Shown here piece by piece: positions 25,164-32,851 of a stretch of 64,000 nt of DNA. The translations under genes and the position numbers were made by a program. The notes under the pieces were generated by a model that saw only the letters and a program-made list of their open reading frames with translations, was not told the origin of the DNA and made no database searches. This stretch comes from Thermasporomyces composti (GTDB lineage: Bacteria; Actinomycetota; Actinomycetes; Propionibacteriales; Actinopolymorphaceae). The stretch is from the NCBI RefSeq assembly GCF_003386795.1, contig NZ_QTUC01000001.1, positions 4,092,001 through 4,156,000 on the forward strand. The letters run 5' to 3'. The number at the start of each line of letters is the position of its first letter. The stretch's first letter is position 1.

Positions 25164-26252
25164 ATGGCGGTTGGACAAGTCGACGCGCTTCTCCTCGTCT
25201 CCTTCGGCGGCCCTGAGGGGCCCGACGACGTGGTGCCGTTCCTCGAGAACGTCACCCGAGGTCGGGGCATTCCTCGCGAACGGCTGGAGGAGGTGGGCGA
25301 GCACTACTTCCGCTTCGGCGGGCGAAGCCCCATCAACGACCAGTGCCGCGGATTGATCCGGGCGATCGAGGCGGACTTCGTCGCCCACGGGATCGATCTG
25401 CCGGTCTACTGGGGTAACCGCAACTGGCACCCCTACCTCCCGGATGCGCTGCGACGGATGCGCGAGGACGGAGTGCGTCGGGCGCTGTGCCTGTTCACCA
25501 GCGCGTACGCGTCCTACTCCGGCTGCCGGCAGTACCGCGAGAACCTCGCCGCGGCGCTGGAGGAGGTGGGGAAGGAGGGTAGTGAGGAGCTGCCCGACCT
25601 CCACCGACTGCCGCACTACTTCAACCGGGCGGGGTTCCTCGAGCCGTTCGTCGACGGAGTCCTCGCCGCGCTGGAGGAGTTGCCCGACGGCGCGCGCGTG
25701 GTTTTCGTCACCCACTCGATCCCCACGGCGATGAACGACGCGAGCGGCCCGGACGGCGGCCGCTACGTCGCCGAGCATCTCGACGCGGCGGCGAGCGTCG
25801 CCGGCCGGGTCAAGGACCGTCGGGGCGCCGCCGTGGAGTGGGATCTCGCCTACTGCAGCCGCTCGGGTCCGCCGAGCCAGCCGTGGCTTGAGCCGGACAT
25901 CAACGATCACCTCGAGGAGCTCGCAGGCCAGGGCGTACCGGGTGTGGTGGTCGTTCCGATCGGCTTCGTCTCCGACCACATGGAGGTTCTGTACGACCTG
26001 GACACCGAGGCGCGGGAGACCGCGGAGCGACTTGGCCTCGCGTTCGCTCGAGTGCCGACGCCTGGGACGGCGCCCGACGCCCGGTTCGTCGCGATGGTCC
26101 GGGACCTGGTGCTCGAATATGCCGCGCAGCCCCCGCAGGAGCCGCCGGCCGAGCGACTCCTCGGCGCGTTGGGCCCGGTCTGGGGCGATTGCCCGGGGGG
26201 TTGCTGCGCCAACACCCGCGGATACCGACCGGCGTGCTGCGGCGCTGACTGA
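25164..26252 (+). CDS. hemH: Coproporphyrin/protoporphyrin ferrochelatase with Fe-S cluster cysteines
   Basis: 362 residues from ATG 25164 with GGGAA ten bases upstream. Hallmarks: [19 protein letters not shown], the metal-site histidine in [27 protein letters not shown] and [17 protein letters not shown] with the catalytic glutamate. The C-terminus [20 protein letters not shown] carries cysteines 343, 347, 348, 358 and 359, which fits the [2Fe-2S] cluster of actinobacterial ferrochelatases. These Gram-positive enzymes insert iron into coproporphyrin III (the gene is then also called cpfC). It ends in a strong hairpin shared with the convergent receptor gene. Confidence 0.96.
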   Translation: MAVGQVDALLLVSFGGPEGPDDVVPFLENVTRGRGIPRERLEEVGEHYFRFGGRSPINDQCRGLIRAIEADFVAHGIDLPVYWGNRNWHPYLPDALRRMREDGVRRALCLFTSAYASYSGCRQYRENLAAALEEVGKEGSEELPDLHRLPHYFNRAGFLEPFVDGVLAALEELPDGARVVFVTHSIPTAMNDASGPDGGRYVAEHLDAAASVAGRVKDRRGAAVEWDLAYCSRSGPPSQPWLEPDINDHLEELAGQGVPGVVVVPIGFVSDHMEVLYDLDTEARETAERLGLAFARVPTPGTAPDARFVAMVRDLVLEYAAQPPQEPPAERLLGALGPVWGDCPGGCCANTRGYRPACCGAD

Positions 26253-26258
26253 TCGCCC

Positions 26259-26289
26259 GGACCCTGCCTGGTGTCGGGAGGCAGGGTCC
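26259..26289. terminator. Bidirectional hairpin terminator between hemH and the binding-protein gene
   Basis: GGACCCTGCCT (26259-26269) and AGGCAGGGTCC (26279-26289) form a perfect 11-bp stem with a nine-base loop. It fills the 37-bp gap between the two convergent stop codons. Confidence 0.85.
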
Positions 26290-28242
26290 TCAGTGGCGCT
26301 CCGGGTGTCGGTAGAAGAGCTGCTCCGGCCACGTCACGCCCTCGTGGCCGGTGCGGTAGCTGCCGACCGCCTCCTCCTTGACGTTGACCAGGTCGTCGGC
26401 GACGACCACGGGCTGGAACGGTGCGGACACCGTCCCGATGATCCAGACGTTCTCGTCGTGCATGGCGAGGATCTCTCGGCCGAGCCGGAGGCGGGTCTCG
26501 TCGTCCGGTGCTCGGGTGAGCTGGTCGTACAGCTCTTGGAGTCGACGCAGGAGTGGGGGAGGCTCCTCGCCGCTCCGACCACCGGACGCGTACCACTCGC
26601 CGAACAGCGGAGCCCAGTACGTCGACACGTCGGTGGGGACGAACCACCCGGGATTGATGTCCCACATGTAGCCGGCGACGATGTAGCCCGCGATGTCGAA
26701 CTGGTTACGGGTGATCCGGGTCGACCACAACGAGCGGTCCATGTTGTCGACGTGGGTACGGATCCCCACCGCTTCCCAGCCCCGCTTGACGAGCATGTAG
26801 ACGTCGACCGGCTCGATGCCGCTCTCGAAGGTGAAGGTCGAGATCGTGAGCCGGAGCGGCTTCCCGTCCGGGCGGAGGCGGAAGCCGTCGTCGTCCCGCT
26901 CAGTGAGGCCGACACGATCGAGGAGGCGGTCGGCGGTGTCCGGGTCGTACTCGAGGAACCGCTGACCGGACCCCGGGACGTAATAGGGGTCCTCCGGGAT
27001 GGCGACCGGGTGCCCGGGCGTGCCGGCACCGTTGTAGAGGACCTGGTTGATCTCGTCGCGGTTGATGGCGTGGGAGAGCGCCGCCCGGAAGTCGAGGCTT
27101 TGCATGAGGCGCCGGATCACTGGGTCGGCGTGGGACTGGTTGGTGTAGAGGTCCACGCCGGGCGCGTCGTACTTCCAGCGGAGCACTCGGTAGCCAGCAG
27201 ACTCCGCGCTGCGAGCGAGGACGGGCATGTTGCTCGTCCCCAGGTAGGAGTACTGGAAGTCGATCTCTCCGCCGGAGGCGCGCAGCACGACCACGTTCTC
27301 GTCCATGGCGGTGATCTCGAGCCGATCGATGTACGGAAGCTGTCGACCCTCGGTGTCGACTTTCCAGTAGTAGGGGTTGCGCTCCATCACCGCCCGGGTG
27401 CCGCCGGAAGGGGGTCGGCTCACCTTCCACGCGCCGAGCACCGGCCGGTCCGGGTTGTGCCACGCGTCGGCGCGGTTCGAGAAGTAGGCCATCCAGTTCT
27501 CGAAGCCGGCTTCCTCGACGAGCTTGTCGAGCTCGGTCGTCTGGGTGTGCTCGGGGTGGAAGCGTCGCAGGTAGTGGGCCGGCAGCAGGATGGACAGCCC
27601 GTTCGGTGGATACGCGAGGTAGCGGAGGAACAACGAGTTCGGCTCGGCGAACCGGAACTCCACGCTGTGGTCGTCGAGCTTGACGAGCTCGACCGGCTCC
27701 GACCCGCTCCGCAGCCAGCCGGGCACCACCGGCGTCAACTCTTCGTTGCGCAGGACGGACTCGTACCAGAACACCAGGTCGTCGGCGGTGAAGAGGGCGC
27801 CGTCGGACCAGCGGACGCCTTTGCGGAGCTGGAAGCGGTAGACCCGCTGGTCGGGGCTGACCTCCCAGGAGCGGGCGAGGGCGGGAACCGGCTCGACCTT
27901 CTCGAGGCCCCACTCGACCAGCGAGGCACGCGCGAAGACGACGATGTTGCGCCCTGTCTCCAGCGACAGCTCGCCGCGTCGGATGGCTCCGCCGTAGCGA
28001 CCAACCTCCTGCACGGGCGTGACGACCAGCGGCTCCTCGGGGAGCCGTTCCTCCAGTGGTGGGAGAGCGCCGTCGGCGACCAGGCGCGCCAACTCAGGCG
28101 CCTCCTTGGTGTCGGTCGATGCCGGTGGGCTGGGTTCGGTCGACGGCTCGGTGGACAGGAACTCGCATCCGGTCAGTGACGCGCCGAGGACGGCGACTCC
28201 GGTCAAGCCGAGCAGATCCCGTCGAGCCATCCCGCGTGTCAT
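26290..28242 (-). CDS. Opp/Dpp-type ABC transporter substrate-binding lipoprotein
   Basis: 650 residues from ATG 28242, chosen because GGAGG lies seven bases upstream; a GTG/ATG five codons earlier is less good. The leader RRDLLGLTGVAVLGASLTGC has a twin-arginine and a lipobox, with Cys26 as the lipidated residue. The mature part has the SBP_bac_5 signatures RKGVRWSDGALFTADDLVFW and DFRAALSHAINRDEINQVLY. It captures an oligopeptide or oligosaccharide outside the membrane. It faces away from the permease operon at 28855 and could serve the same transporter as a second receptor. Confidence 0.93.
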   Translation of the reverse strand: MTRGMARRDLLGLTGVAVLGASLTGCEFLSTEPSTEPSPPASTDTKEAPELARLVADGALPPLEERLPEEPLVVTPVQEVGRYGGAIRRGELSLETGRNIVVFARASLVEWGLEKVEPVPALARSWEVSPDQRVYRFQLRKGVRWSDGALFTADDLVFWYESVLRNEELTPVVPGWLRSGSEPVELVKLDDHSVEFRFAEPNSLFLRYLAYPPNGLSILLPAHYLRRFHPEHTQTTELDKLVEEAGFENWMAYFSNRADAWHNPDRPVLGAWKVSRPPSGGTRAVMERNPYYWKVDTEGRQLPYIDRLEITAMDENVVVLRASGGEIDFQYSYLGTSNMPVLARSAESAGYRVLRWKYDAPGVDLYTNQSHADPVIRRLMQSLDFRAALSHAINRDEINQVLYNGAGTPGHPVAIPEDPYYVPGSGQRFLEYDPDTADRLLDRVGLTERDDDGFRLRPDGKPLRLTISTFTFESGIEPVDVYMLVKRGWEAVGIRTHVDNMDRSLWSTRITRNQFDIAGYIVAGYMWDINPGWFVPTDVSTYWAPLFGEWYASGGRSGEEPPPLLRRLQELYDQLTRAPDDETRLRLGREILAMHDENVWIIGTVSAPFQPVVVADDLVNVKEEAVGSYRTGHEGVTWPEQLFYRHPERH

Positions 28243-28276
28243 CGGCTGCCTCCGCACTCCGCCGGCGAGTCACCTT

Positions 28277-28305
28277 TGTGTACGTGGACAGCCACGGAGC
28301 GTCAA
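28277..28305 (-). promoter_or_regulatory. Sigma-70-type promoter of the substrate-binding protein gene
   Basis: On the minus strand TTGACG (28305-28300) and TACACA (28282-28277) are separated by exactly 17 bp. The predicted start of transcription leaves about 28 bases before the ATG, enough for the GGAGG ribosome site. Confidence 0.6.
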
Positions 28306-28741
28306 GATGTTGACTCGAGGCGGACAGCGACTCCGGCGGGAAATCAGTTCGCACTCGGGCACGAGTGAGGGCGCCAGTGATGTGCGTCGGTGCCAGAGAA
28401 GTATTCCCTGTCGACTACGAACAGTGGAAATAAGGCAACGGATTGCGATCGTCACACAGATGAATCCATGGCGAGTGAGGTGTGACCATCCGCATTGGTG
28501 TGGTCCGCGGCCGTGATCATCCTCTCATCTCGCCGTGCACCCACGCGTGCCTCTTCGTGAGCGAGCCAGACTAGGATAAATCGGACGAAGAGGACAAGAT
28601 AGGGACGTAACCTGCGCGAAACCGGCCACACGATGCCCTCAACGAGCACTTTTCGACAACAAATCGGGCTACAACTTGCTCCGCATGGTTCCATTCAGGG
28701 CACCCGACGGTATAGCTTCCGGGCAGTAAATCTTCCTCGCG

Positions 28742-28753
28742 TCGAGCGCTCGA
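28742..28753. promoter_or_regulatory. LacI-family-type operator palindrome
   Basis: TCGAGCGCTCGA is a perfect 12-bp palindrome with the central CG typical of LacI/GalR operators; its GAGCGCTC core equals the core of the Streptomyces CebR operator (TGGGAGCGCTCCCA). It lies about 100 bp before the permease start. No LacI-type gene is in the window. Confidence 0.5.
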
Positions 28754-28854
28754 GAGGAAGTGGGCCGAACCAGCGTGCGCTCCTGTATGGAGAGTTCCAG
28801 TCCGATCGCGTTCAGTAATTGACGCATCAGGTTGGGAGTGTGTGGGAGGTGAAG

Positions 28855-29934
28855 GTGGCTGCGACACAAGGCCTGGACGAGCCGGTCGACGCACCCTCGC
28901 GACCGGCAAGGCGAAGATCGACCGCGAGGTACGTCGTCGGGCGCGTCCTCAAGGCCCTCTTCACCGTCTACGTCGTGGCCACCGCGACCTTCTTCCTGGT
29001 CCGCTTGCTGCCCGGGAACCCGGTCGACGTCTACATCAACCAGCAGATCGCGCTCTACGGTCTGAGCTACCAGGAGGCCGCCAACCAGGCCGCGGGTCTG
29101 TTCGCCTTCGACCCCAACGAGAGCAAGCTCAAGCAGTACCTCGACTACCTGGCCGGTCTGCTGCGCGGTGACCTGGGGACGTCCCTGCTGTCACCGGGTA
29201 CGTCGGTGGCCGACCAGATCGGCGCCTACCTGCCCTGGACGTTGTTCAGCGTCGGCATCGCCCTCGTCATCAGCTTCATCTTGGGCATCGGCATCGGCAT
29301 GGCCATGGCGTACCGGCGTGGCAAGGTGTTCGACCACGCCATGACGCTGTTCGGGTCGGTCACGCACTCGATCCCGAACTTCCTGCTGGCGATGATGATC
29401 ATTGTCTTCTTCGGTGTCCAGCTGAGCATCCTGCCGATCGCGGACATGCGCGGGGCCTACTCGCCAGGGGTGACCCCCGCGTTCAGTCTCGAGTTCATCC
29501 TGGACGCCGCCTACCACGCCGCGCTGCCGATGTTCGTCTACGTGCTCACCTCGCTGGGCGGCTGGATGCTGGTGATGAAGTCCTCGACGATCGAGGTCCT
29601 GGGCGAGGACTACGTGACCGTGGCGCGAGCGCGTGGTCTCACCGACCGACGGATCCAGGTCCAGTACGTCGGTCGCAACGCGATGCTGCCGTTGTTCACC
29701 AGCTTCGTGCTCTCCCTCGGCTTCGTCGTCGGTGGCTCGATCCTCGTCGAGCAGGTGACCCAGTACCAGGGCATCGGCTTCCTGCTCTACGAGGCGGTGC
29801 AACGCCGCGACTATCCCGTCCTGCAAGGAATCCTGCTGATCGTGACGGTCTCGGTGGTCCTGGCAAACCTCGTGGCCGACCTGCTCTACAGCCGGGTCGA
29901 CCCACGTGTGCGGATCGCGGGCGAGGAGGCGTAG
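28855..29934 (+). CDS. Opp/Dpp-type ABC transporter permease (DppB-like)
   Basis: 359 residues from GTG 28855 behind GGGAGGTGAAG; the TTG further upstream is not supported. The typical N-terminal segment with FFLVRLLPGNPVDVYI, about six transmembrane segments and the EAA-like loop VLGEDYVTVARARGLTDRRI are present. With the next gene it forms the membrane channel of an ABC importer. First gene of a six-gene operon (28855-34702). Confidence 0.94.
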   Translation: MAATQGLDEPVDAPSRPARRRSTARYVVGRVLKALFTVYVVATATFFLVRLLPGNPVDVYINQQIALYGLSYQEAANQAAGLFAFDPNESKLKQYLDYLAGLLRGDLGTSLLSPGTSVADQIGAYLPWTLFSVGIALVISFILGIGIGMAMAYRRGKVFDHAMTLFGSVTHSIPNFLLAMMIIVFFGVQLSILPIADMRGAYSPGVTPAFSLEFILDAAYHAALPMFVYVLTSLGGWMLVMKSSTIEVLGEDYVTVARARGLTDRRIQVQYVGRNAMLPLFTSFVLSLGFVVGGSILVEQVTQYQGIGFLLYEAVQRRDYPVLQGILLIVTVSVVLANLVADLLYSRVDPRVRIAGEEA

Positions 29935-29937
29935 GTC

Positions 29938-30858
29938 ATGGCATCCATCGTTGACGCCGGCTCGACCAACCTCCAGGCGCCACCGCCTCCCGAGCAGGGC
30001 AAGGAGGCCGGGGCGTTCCGGCTCGCGCTGCGCGCCCTCATGCGGAGCCGGACGGGCTTCGTCGGGTTCCTGGTCTTCACCGGCATCGTCCTGGTCTGCT
30101 TCATCGGGCCGTTCTTCACGCCCGACAACCTCCCGTCGGACACCAGCAAGATCTACGGACCGGCCAGCTGGTCGCACCCGTTCGGCTTCGACTCCGAGGG
30201 CCGCGACGTCTTCGTCCAGGTCGTCGACGGCGGTCGGACAGTCATCCTGGTCGGCTTCCTCGCGGCCGCCATCTCGACCACGATCGCCGTCGTCTTCGGC
30301 GCACTCGCGGCGTACCTCGGCGGTCGGGTCGACTCGATCATCGTCACCGCCACCGACATCGTCCTCACCGTGCCGAGCATCGTCCTGCTCGCGGTGCTCG
30401 CGGCGTTCTACCGGGTCGGCAGCGCCTGGGCGCTCGCGGTGATCCTCGGTGTCCTCGGCTGGCCCGGCTTGCTGCGGGCGGTGCGGGCGCAGGTGTTCTC
30501 GTTGAAAGAGCGGGAGTACGTCGAGGCGGCTCGTCTGCTCGACCTTGGCACGCCGCGGATCGTCCTGCGGGAGATCCTCCCGAACATGTCGAGCTTCATC
30601 CTGATGAACTTCGTCATCGGGATGACGAACGCGATCTACGCGATGGCCGGCCTCTACCTGCTCGGTCTGGCTCCCATGGAGGGCTCCAACTGGGGGATCA
30701 TGATCAACTTCGCCTGGACCCGAGGAGCCATCTTCTTCGAGGGAAGCCTCGGCTACATCCTCGGCCCGGTGTTGGCGATCTGCATCCTCCAGCTGTCCCT
30801 CGTCACCATGGCGAGGTCCTTCGAGGAGATCCTCAACCCGCGGCTGCGGAACAACTAG
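29938..30858 (+). CDS. Opp/Dpp-type ABC transporter permease (DppC-like)
   Basis: 306 residues, three bases after the previous stop, with GGAGG overlapping that stop. The N-terminal cytoplasmic part is followed by a transmembrane segment (GFLVFTGIVLVCFIGPFFTP), HPFGFDSEGRDVF, and five more segments with the EAA loop KEREYVEAARLLDLGTPRI. It pairs with the DppB-like subunit. It has the DppC N-terminal extension and ordinary length. Confidence 0.94.
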   Translation: MASIVDAGSTNLQAPPPPEQGKEAGAFRLALRALMRSRTGFVGFLVFTGIVLVCFIGPFFTPDNLPSDTSKIYGPASWSHPFGFDSEGRDVFVQVVDGGRTVILVGFLAAAISTTIAVVFGALAAYLGGRVDSIIVTATDIVLTVPSIVLLAVLAAFYRVGSAWALAVILGVLGWPGLLRAVRAQVFSLKEREYVEAARLLDLGTPRIVLREILPNMSSFILMNFVIGMTNAIYAMAGLYLLGLAPMEGSNWGIMINFAWTRGAIFFEGSLGYILGPVLAICILQLSLVTMARSFEEILNPRLRNN

Positions 30859-30867
30859 GAGGACGCT

Positions 30868-31743
30868 GTGGACGACAGGAAGCAACCCTCGGGCGCTCCT
30901 GAGCCGGTGCTGTCCGTGCGGGACCTGGTGGTGGAGTACCGCACCGGGCAGCGTCCCAGCGATCCGGTGCACCGCGCCGTCGACGGGGTGAGCTTCGATC
31001 TCTATCCGGGCGAGAGCATCGCCTTGATCGGGGAGAGCGGTTGCGGCAAGACCACGCTGGGTCTCGCGCTTCTCCGGCTGCTGCCGAGGCTGGGTCGGAT
31101 CGCTTCGGGTTCGATCACCTATCGCAAGCGGGACGGCTCGACCGTGGACGTCCTCGCGCTCAACGAGAGTCGGCTCCGACAGTTCCGTTGGTCGGAGGCG
31201 GCCATGGTGTTCCAGGGCGCGATGAACTCCTTCAACCCCGTCTTGCGCATCTGGGACCAGATGCTCGACACCATCCGCGCCCACGACCGTTCGATGAGCA
31301 AGAAGGAAGCCTGGGAGCGGAGCGCGGAGGTCCTGCGAGAGGTCGAGCTCGAGCCCGAGCGCGTGCTGAAGTCCTACCCGCACGAGCTGTCGGGGGGCAT
31401 GCGGCAGCGGGTGCTCATCGCCATGAGCATGCTGCTTCGACCGCAGATGCTCATCCTGGACGAGCCGACCACCGCCCTGGACATCCTCACCCAGCGGGCG
31501 ATCGTCGACCTCATCCACGATCTGCACGACCGGCTGGACTTCGCGATGATCTTCGTCTCGCACGACCTCGCGGTCGCCGCCGAGCTCGCGACACGGGTCG
31601 CGACCATGTACGACGGCAAGATCGTCGAGATGGGCGACGTCCGCGACATCTTCTACCGGCCCCAGCACGAGTACACCCGCAGCCTCATCAACGCCGTCCC
31701 GACGGTGACCGAGGACCGCAAGGAGGTGCCGTCGCATGGCTGA
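30868..31743 (+). CDS. ABC transporter ATP-binding protein (DppD/OppD-like)
   Basis: 291 residues from GTG 30868 with AGGAGG upstream. Walker A is GESGCGKTTLG, signature LSGGMRQRV, Walker B LILDEPTTALD, and the H-loop FVSHDLAVAAELA. The C-terminal oligopeptide-transporter extension is short (YRPQHEYTRSLINAVP) and lacks the full cysteine box of Fe-S-bearing homologues. It powers import together with the next ATPase, whose start lies eight bases before this stop. Confidence 0.95.
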   Translation: MDDRKQPSGAPEPVLSVRDLVVEYRTGQRPSDPVHRAVDGVSFDLYPGESIALIGESGCGKTTLGLALLRLLPRLGRIASGSITYRKRDGSTVDVLALNESRLRQFRWSEAAMVFQGAMNSFNPVLRIWDQMLDTIRAHDRSMSKKEAWERSAEVLREVELEPERVLKSYPHELSGGMRQRVLIAMSMLLRPQMLILDEPTTALDILTQRAIVDLIHDLHDRLDFAMIFVSHDLAVAAELATRVATMYDGKIVEMGDVRDIFYRPQHEYTRSLINAVPTVTEDRKEVPSHG

Positions 31744-32620
31744 CGAGCCTTCGACCGGCTCCGCTCTGGAGCTCGACCACATCACGCAGGTGTTCCATAC
31801 CCGCCGCGGCGAGGTGCGCGCCGTCGACGACGTCTCCTTGCGGCTCGGCAGAGGCGAGGTGCTGTGCCTGGTCGGGCAGAGCGGCTCAGGGAAGAGCACC
31901 ACTGCCAAGATCGCGTCCGGTCTGCTCCACCCCACCGCGGGTGACGTTCGCTTCGACGGGTACAGCATCCTCTCGCGCGGGCGGGAGAGTAAGAAGCGGT
32001 TCAAGGAGTTCCGCCGCGCAGTGCAGTACGTCCACCAGGACCCGTACGCATCGCTCAACCCGACCCAGGACGTGTTCTCGATCCTGTCGGCGCCGTTGCG
32101 TCGCCACCGTCTGGTCTCCAGTCGGTCCGAGGCGAAGGAACGGGTCGCCGAGCTGCTCAGCCAGGTGGGCCTCACACCGCCGGAGACCTTCCTGCCGAAG
32201 TTCCCGCACCAGATGTCGGGAGGTCAGCGCCAACGCATCGCGGTAGCCCGGGCGCTGACCGTTCAGCCGCGGCTCATCATCGCCGACGAGGCGACGTCGA
32301 TGCTCGACGTCTCGATCCGAATCGGACTGCTGAGCATGCTGACCGAGCTGCGCAAGAACCTCGGGGTCGGGTTCCTCTACATCACCCACGACCTGGCGAT
32401 GGCCAAGTACTTCGGTCGTGAGGGGAACATCGCGGTGATGCACCACGGGCGGATCGTGGAGTACGGGCCGACCCTGGAGGTCATCGCCAACCCGCAGGAC
32501 GACTACACCAAGGCGCTGCTCGAAGCGGTTCCCGAACCCGACCCGGACCTGGCGAGGCGGAAGCGGGAAGCGCGGCTGGCCGCGCGGGCAGCGCAGCAAA
32601 GTGGGGTGCCCGCCGCATGA
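31736..32620 (+). CDS. ABC transporter ATP-binding protein (OppF/DppF-like)
   Basis: 294 residues, start overlapping the previous gene by eight bases. Walker A GQSGSGKSTT, signature MSGGQRQRI, Walker B LIIADEATSMLD and the H-loop YITHDLAMAKYF are complete. The Q-loop region reads QYVHQDPYASLNP, typical of OppF. Its stop overlaps the start of the 61-residue membrane protein (ATGA). It makes the second nucleotide-binding half of the importer. Confidence 0.95.
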   Translation: MADEPSTGSALELDHITQVFHTRRGEVRAVDDVSLRLGRGEVLCLVGQSGSGKSTTAKIASGLLHPTAGDVRFDGYSILSRGRESKKRFKEFRRAVQYVHQDPYASLNPTQDVFSILSAPLRRHRLVSSRSEAKERVAELLSQVGLTPPETFLPKFPHQMSGGQRQRIAVARALTVQPRLIIADEATSMLDVSIRIGLLSMLTELRKNLGVGFLYITHDLAMAKYFGREGNIAVMHHGRIVEYGPTLEVIANPQDDYTKALLEAVPEPDPDLARRKREARLAARAAQQSGVPAA

Positions 32621-32802
32621 TCAGCCCAGGCGTTGGACAGGTGGCGTTCCGGTGGGCGGTCTTCCTGATCGTCTTCTCCGGGATCCTGCTGCTGTTCGTT
32701 CAGCCTGGGACCGCCTCGTTCGTCATCACCGTCTTCATGCTGGTGGTGGGCCTTCTGTTCGCGGCGTTGGTCTTCGTCCTGGTACGCATCGACAAACGCT
32801 GA
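32617..32802 (+). CDS. 61-residue two-segment membrane protein coupled to the ABC transporter
   Basis: The ATG overlaps the OppF-like stop by four bases. The 61 residues form two hydrophobic segments, about 10-28 (FRWAVFLIVFSGILLLFVQ) and 33-56 (ASFVITVFMLVVGLLFAALV), with a short PGT turn and a basic end VRIDKR. It lies between the ATPase and the receptor of the transporter, with about 50 bp to the latter. I do not recognise the family. Position and coupling suggest an accessory subunit or stabiliser of the importer; this is inference. Confidence 0.8.
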   Translation: MISPGVGQVAFRWAVFLIVFSGILLLFVQPGTASFVITVFMLVVGLLFAALVFVLVRIDKR

Positions 32803-32851
32803 GGAGATGTCTCCTCGTGCCGCATAGACCTTTCGTTGGGGAGGAACGACG

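Larger units (their letters stand above)
28243..28854. promoter_or_regulatory. Divergent control region of the ABC transporter locus
   Basis: A 612-bp gene-free stretch, clearly richer in A and T than the flanking genes. It carries a good leftward promoter (28277-28305), an inverted repeat CACTCG-ggca-CGAGTG (28352-28367), and a LacI-type palindrome (28742-28753). Short minus-strand frames exist (for example 28452-28694) but lack ribosome sites and recognisable domains. The rightward operon promoter should lie between 28560 and 28850; candidate -10 sequences such as TATAGC near 28711 have poor -35 partners. Confidence 0.6.

Noticed and set aside
28452-28694. Minus-strand frame of 80 codons in the ABC control region
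   Set aside because: It contains one hydrophobic stretch but no ribosome site, and lies in an AT-richer region full of regulatory palindromes.
29191-32175. Minus-strand frame of 994 codons, rich in Asp, His and Arg
   Set aside because: Opposite strand of the permeases and ATPases; typical GC-rich antisense frame.
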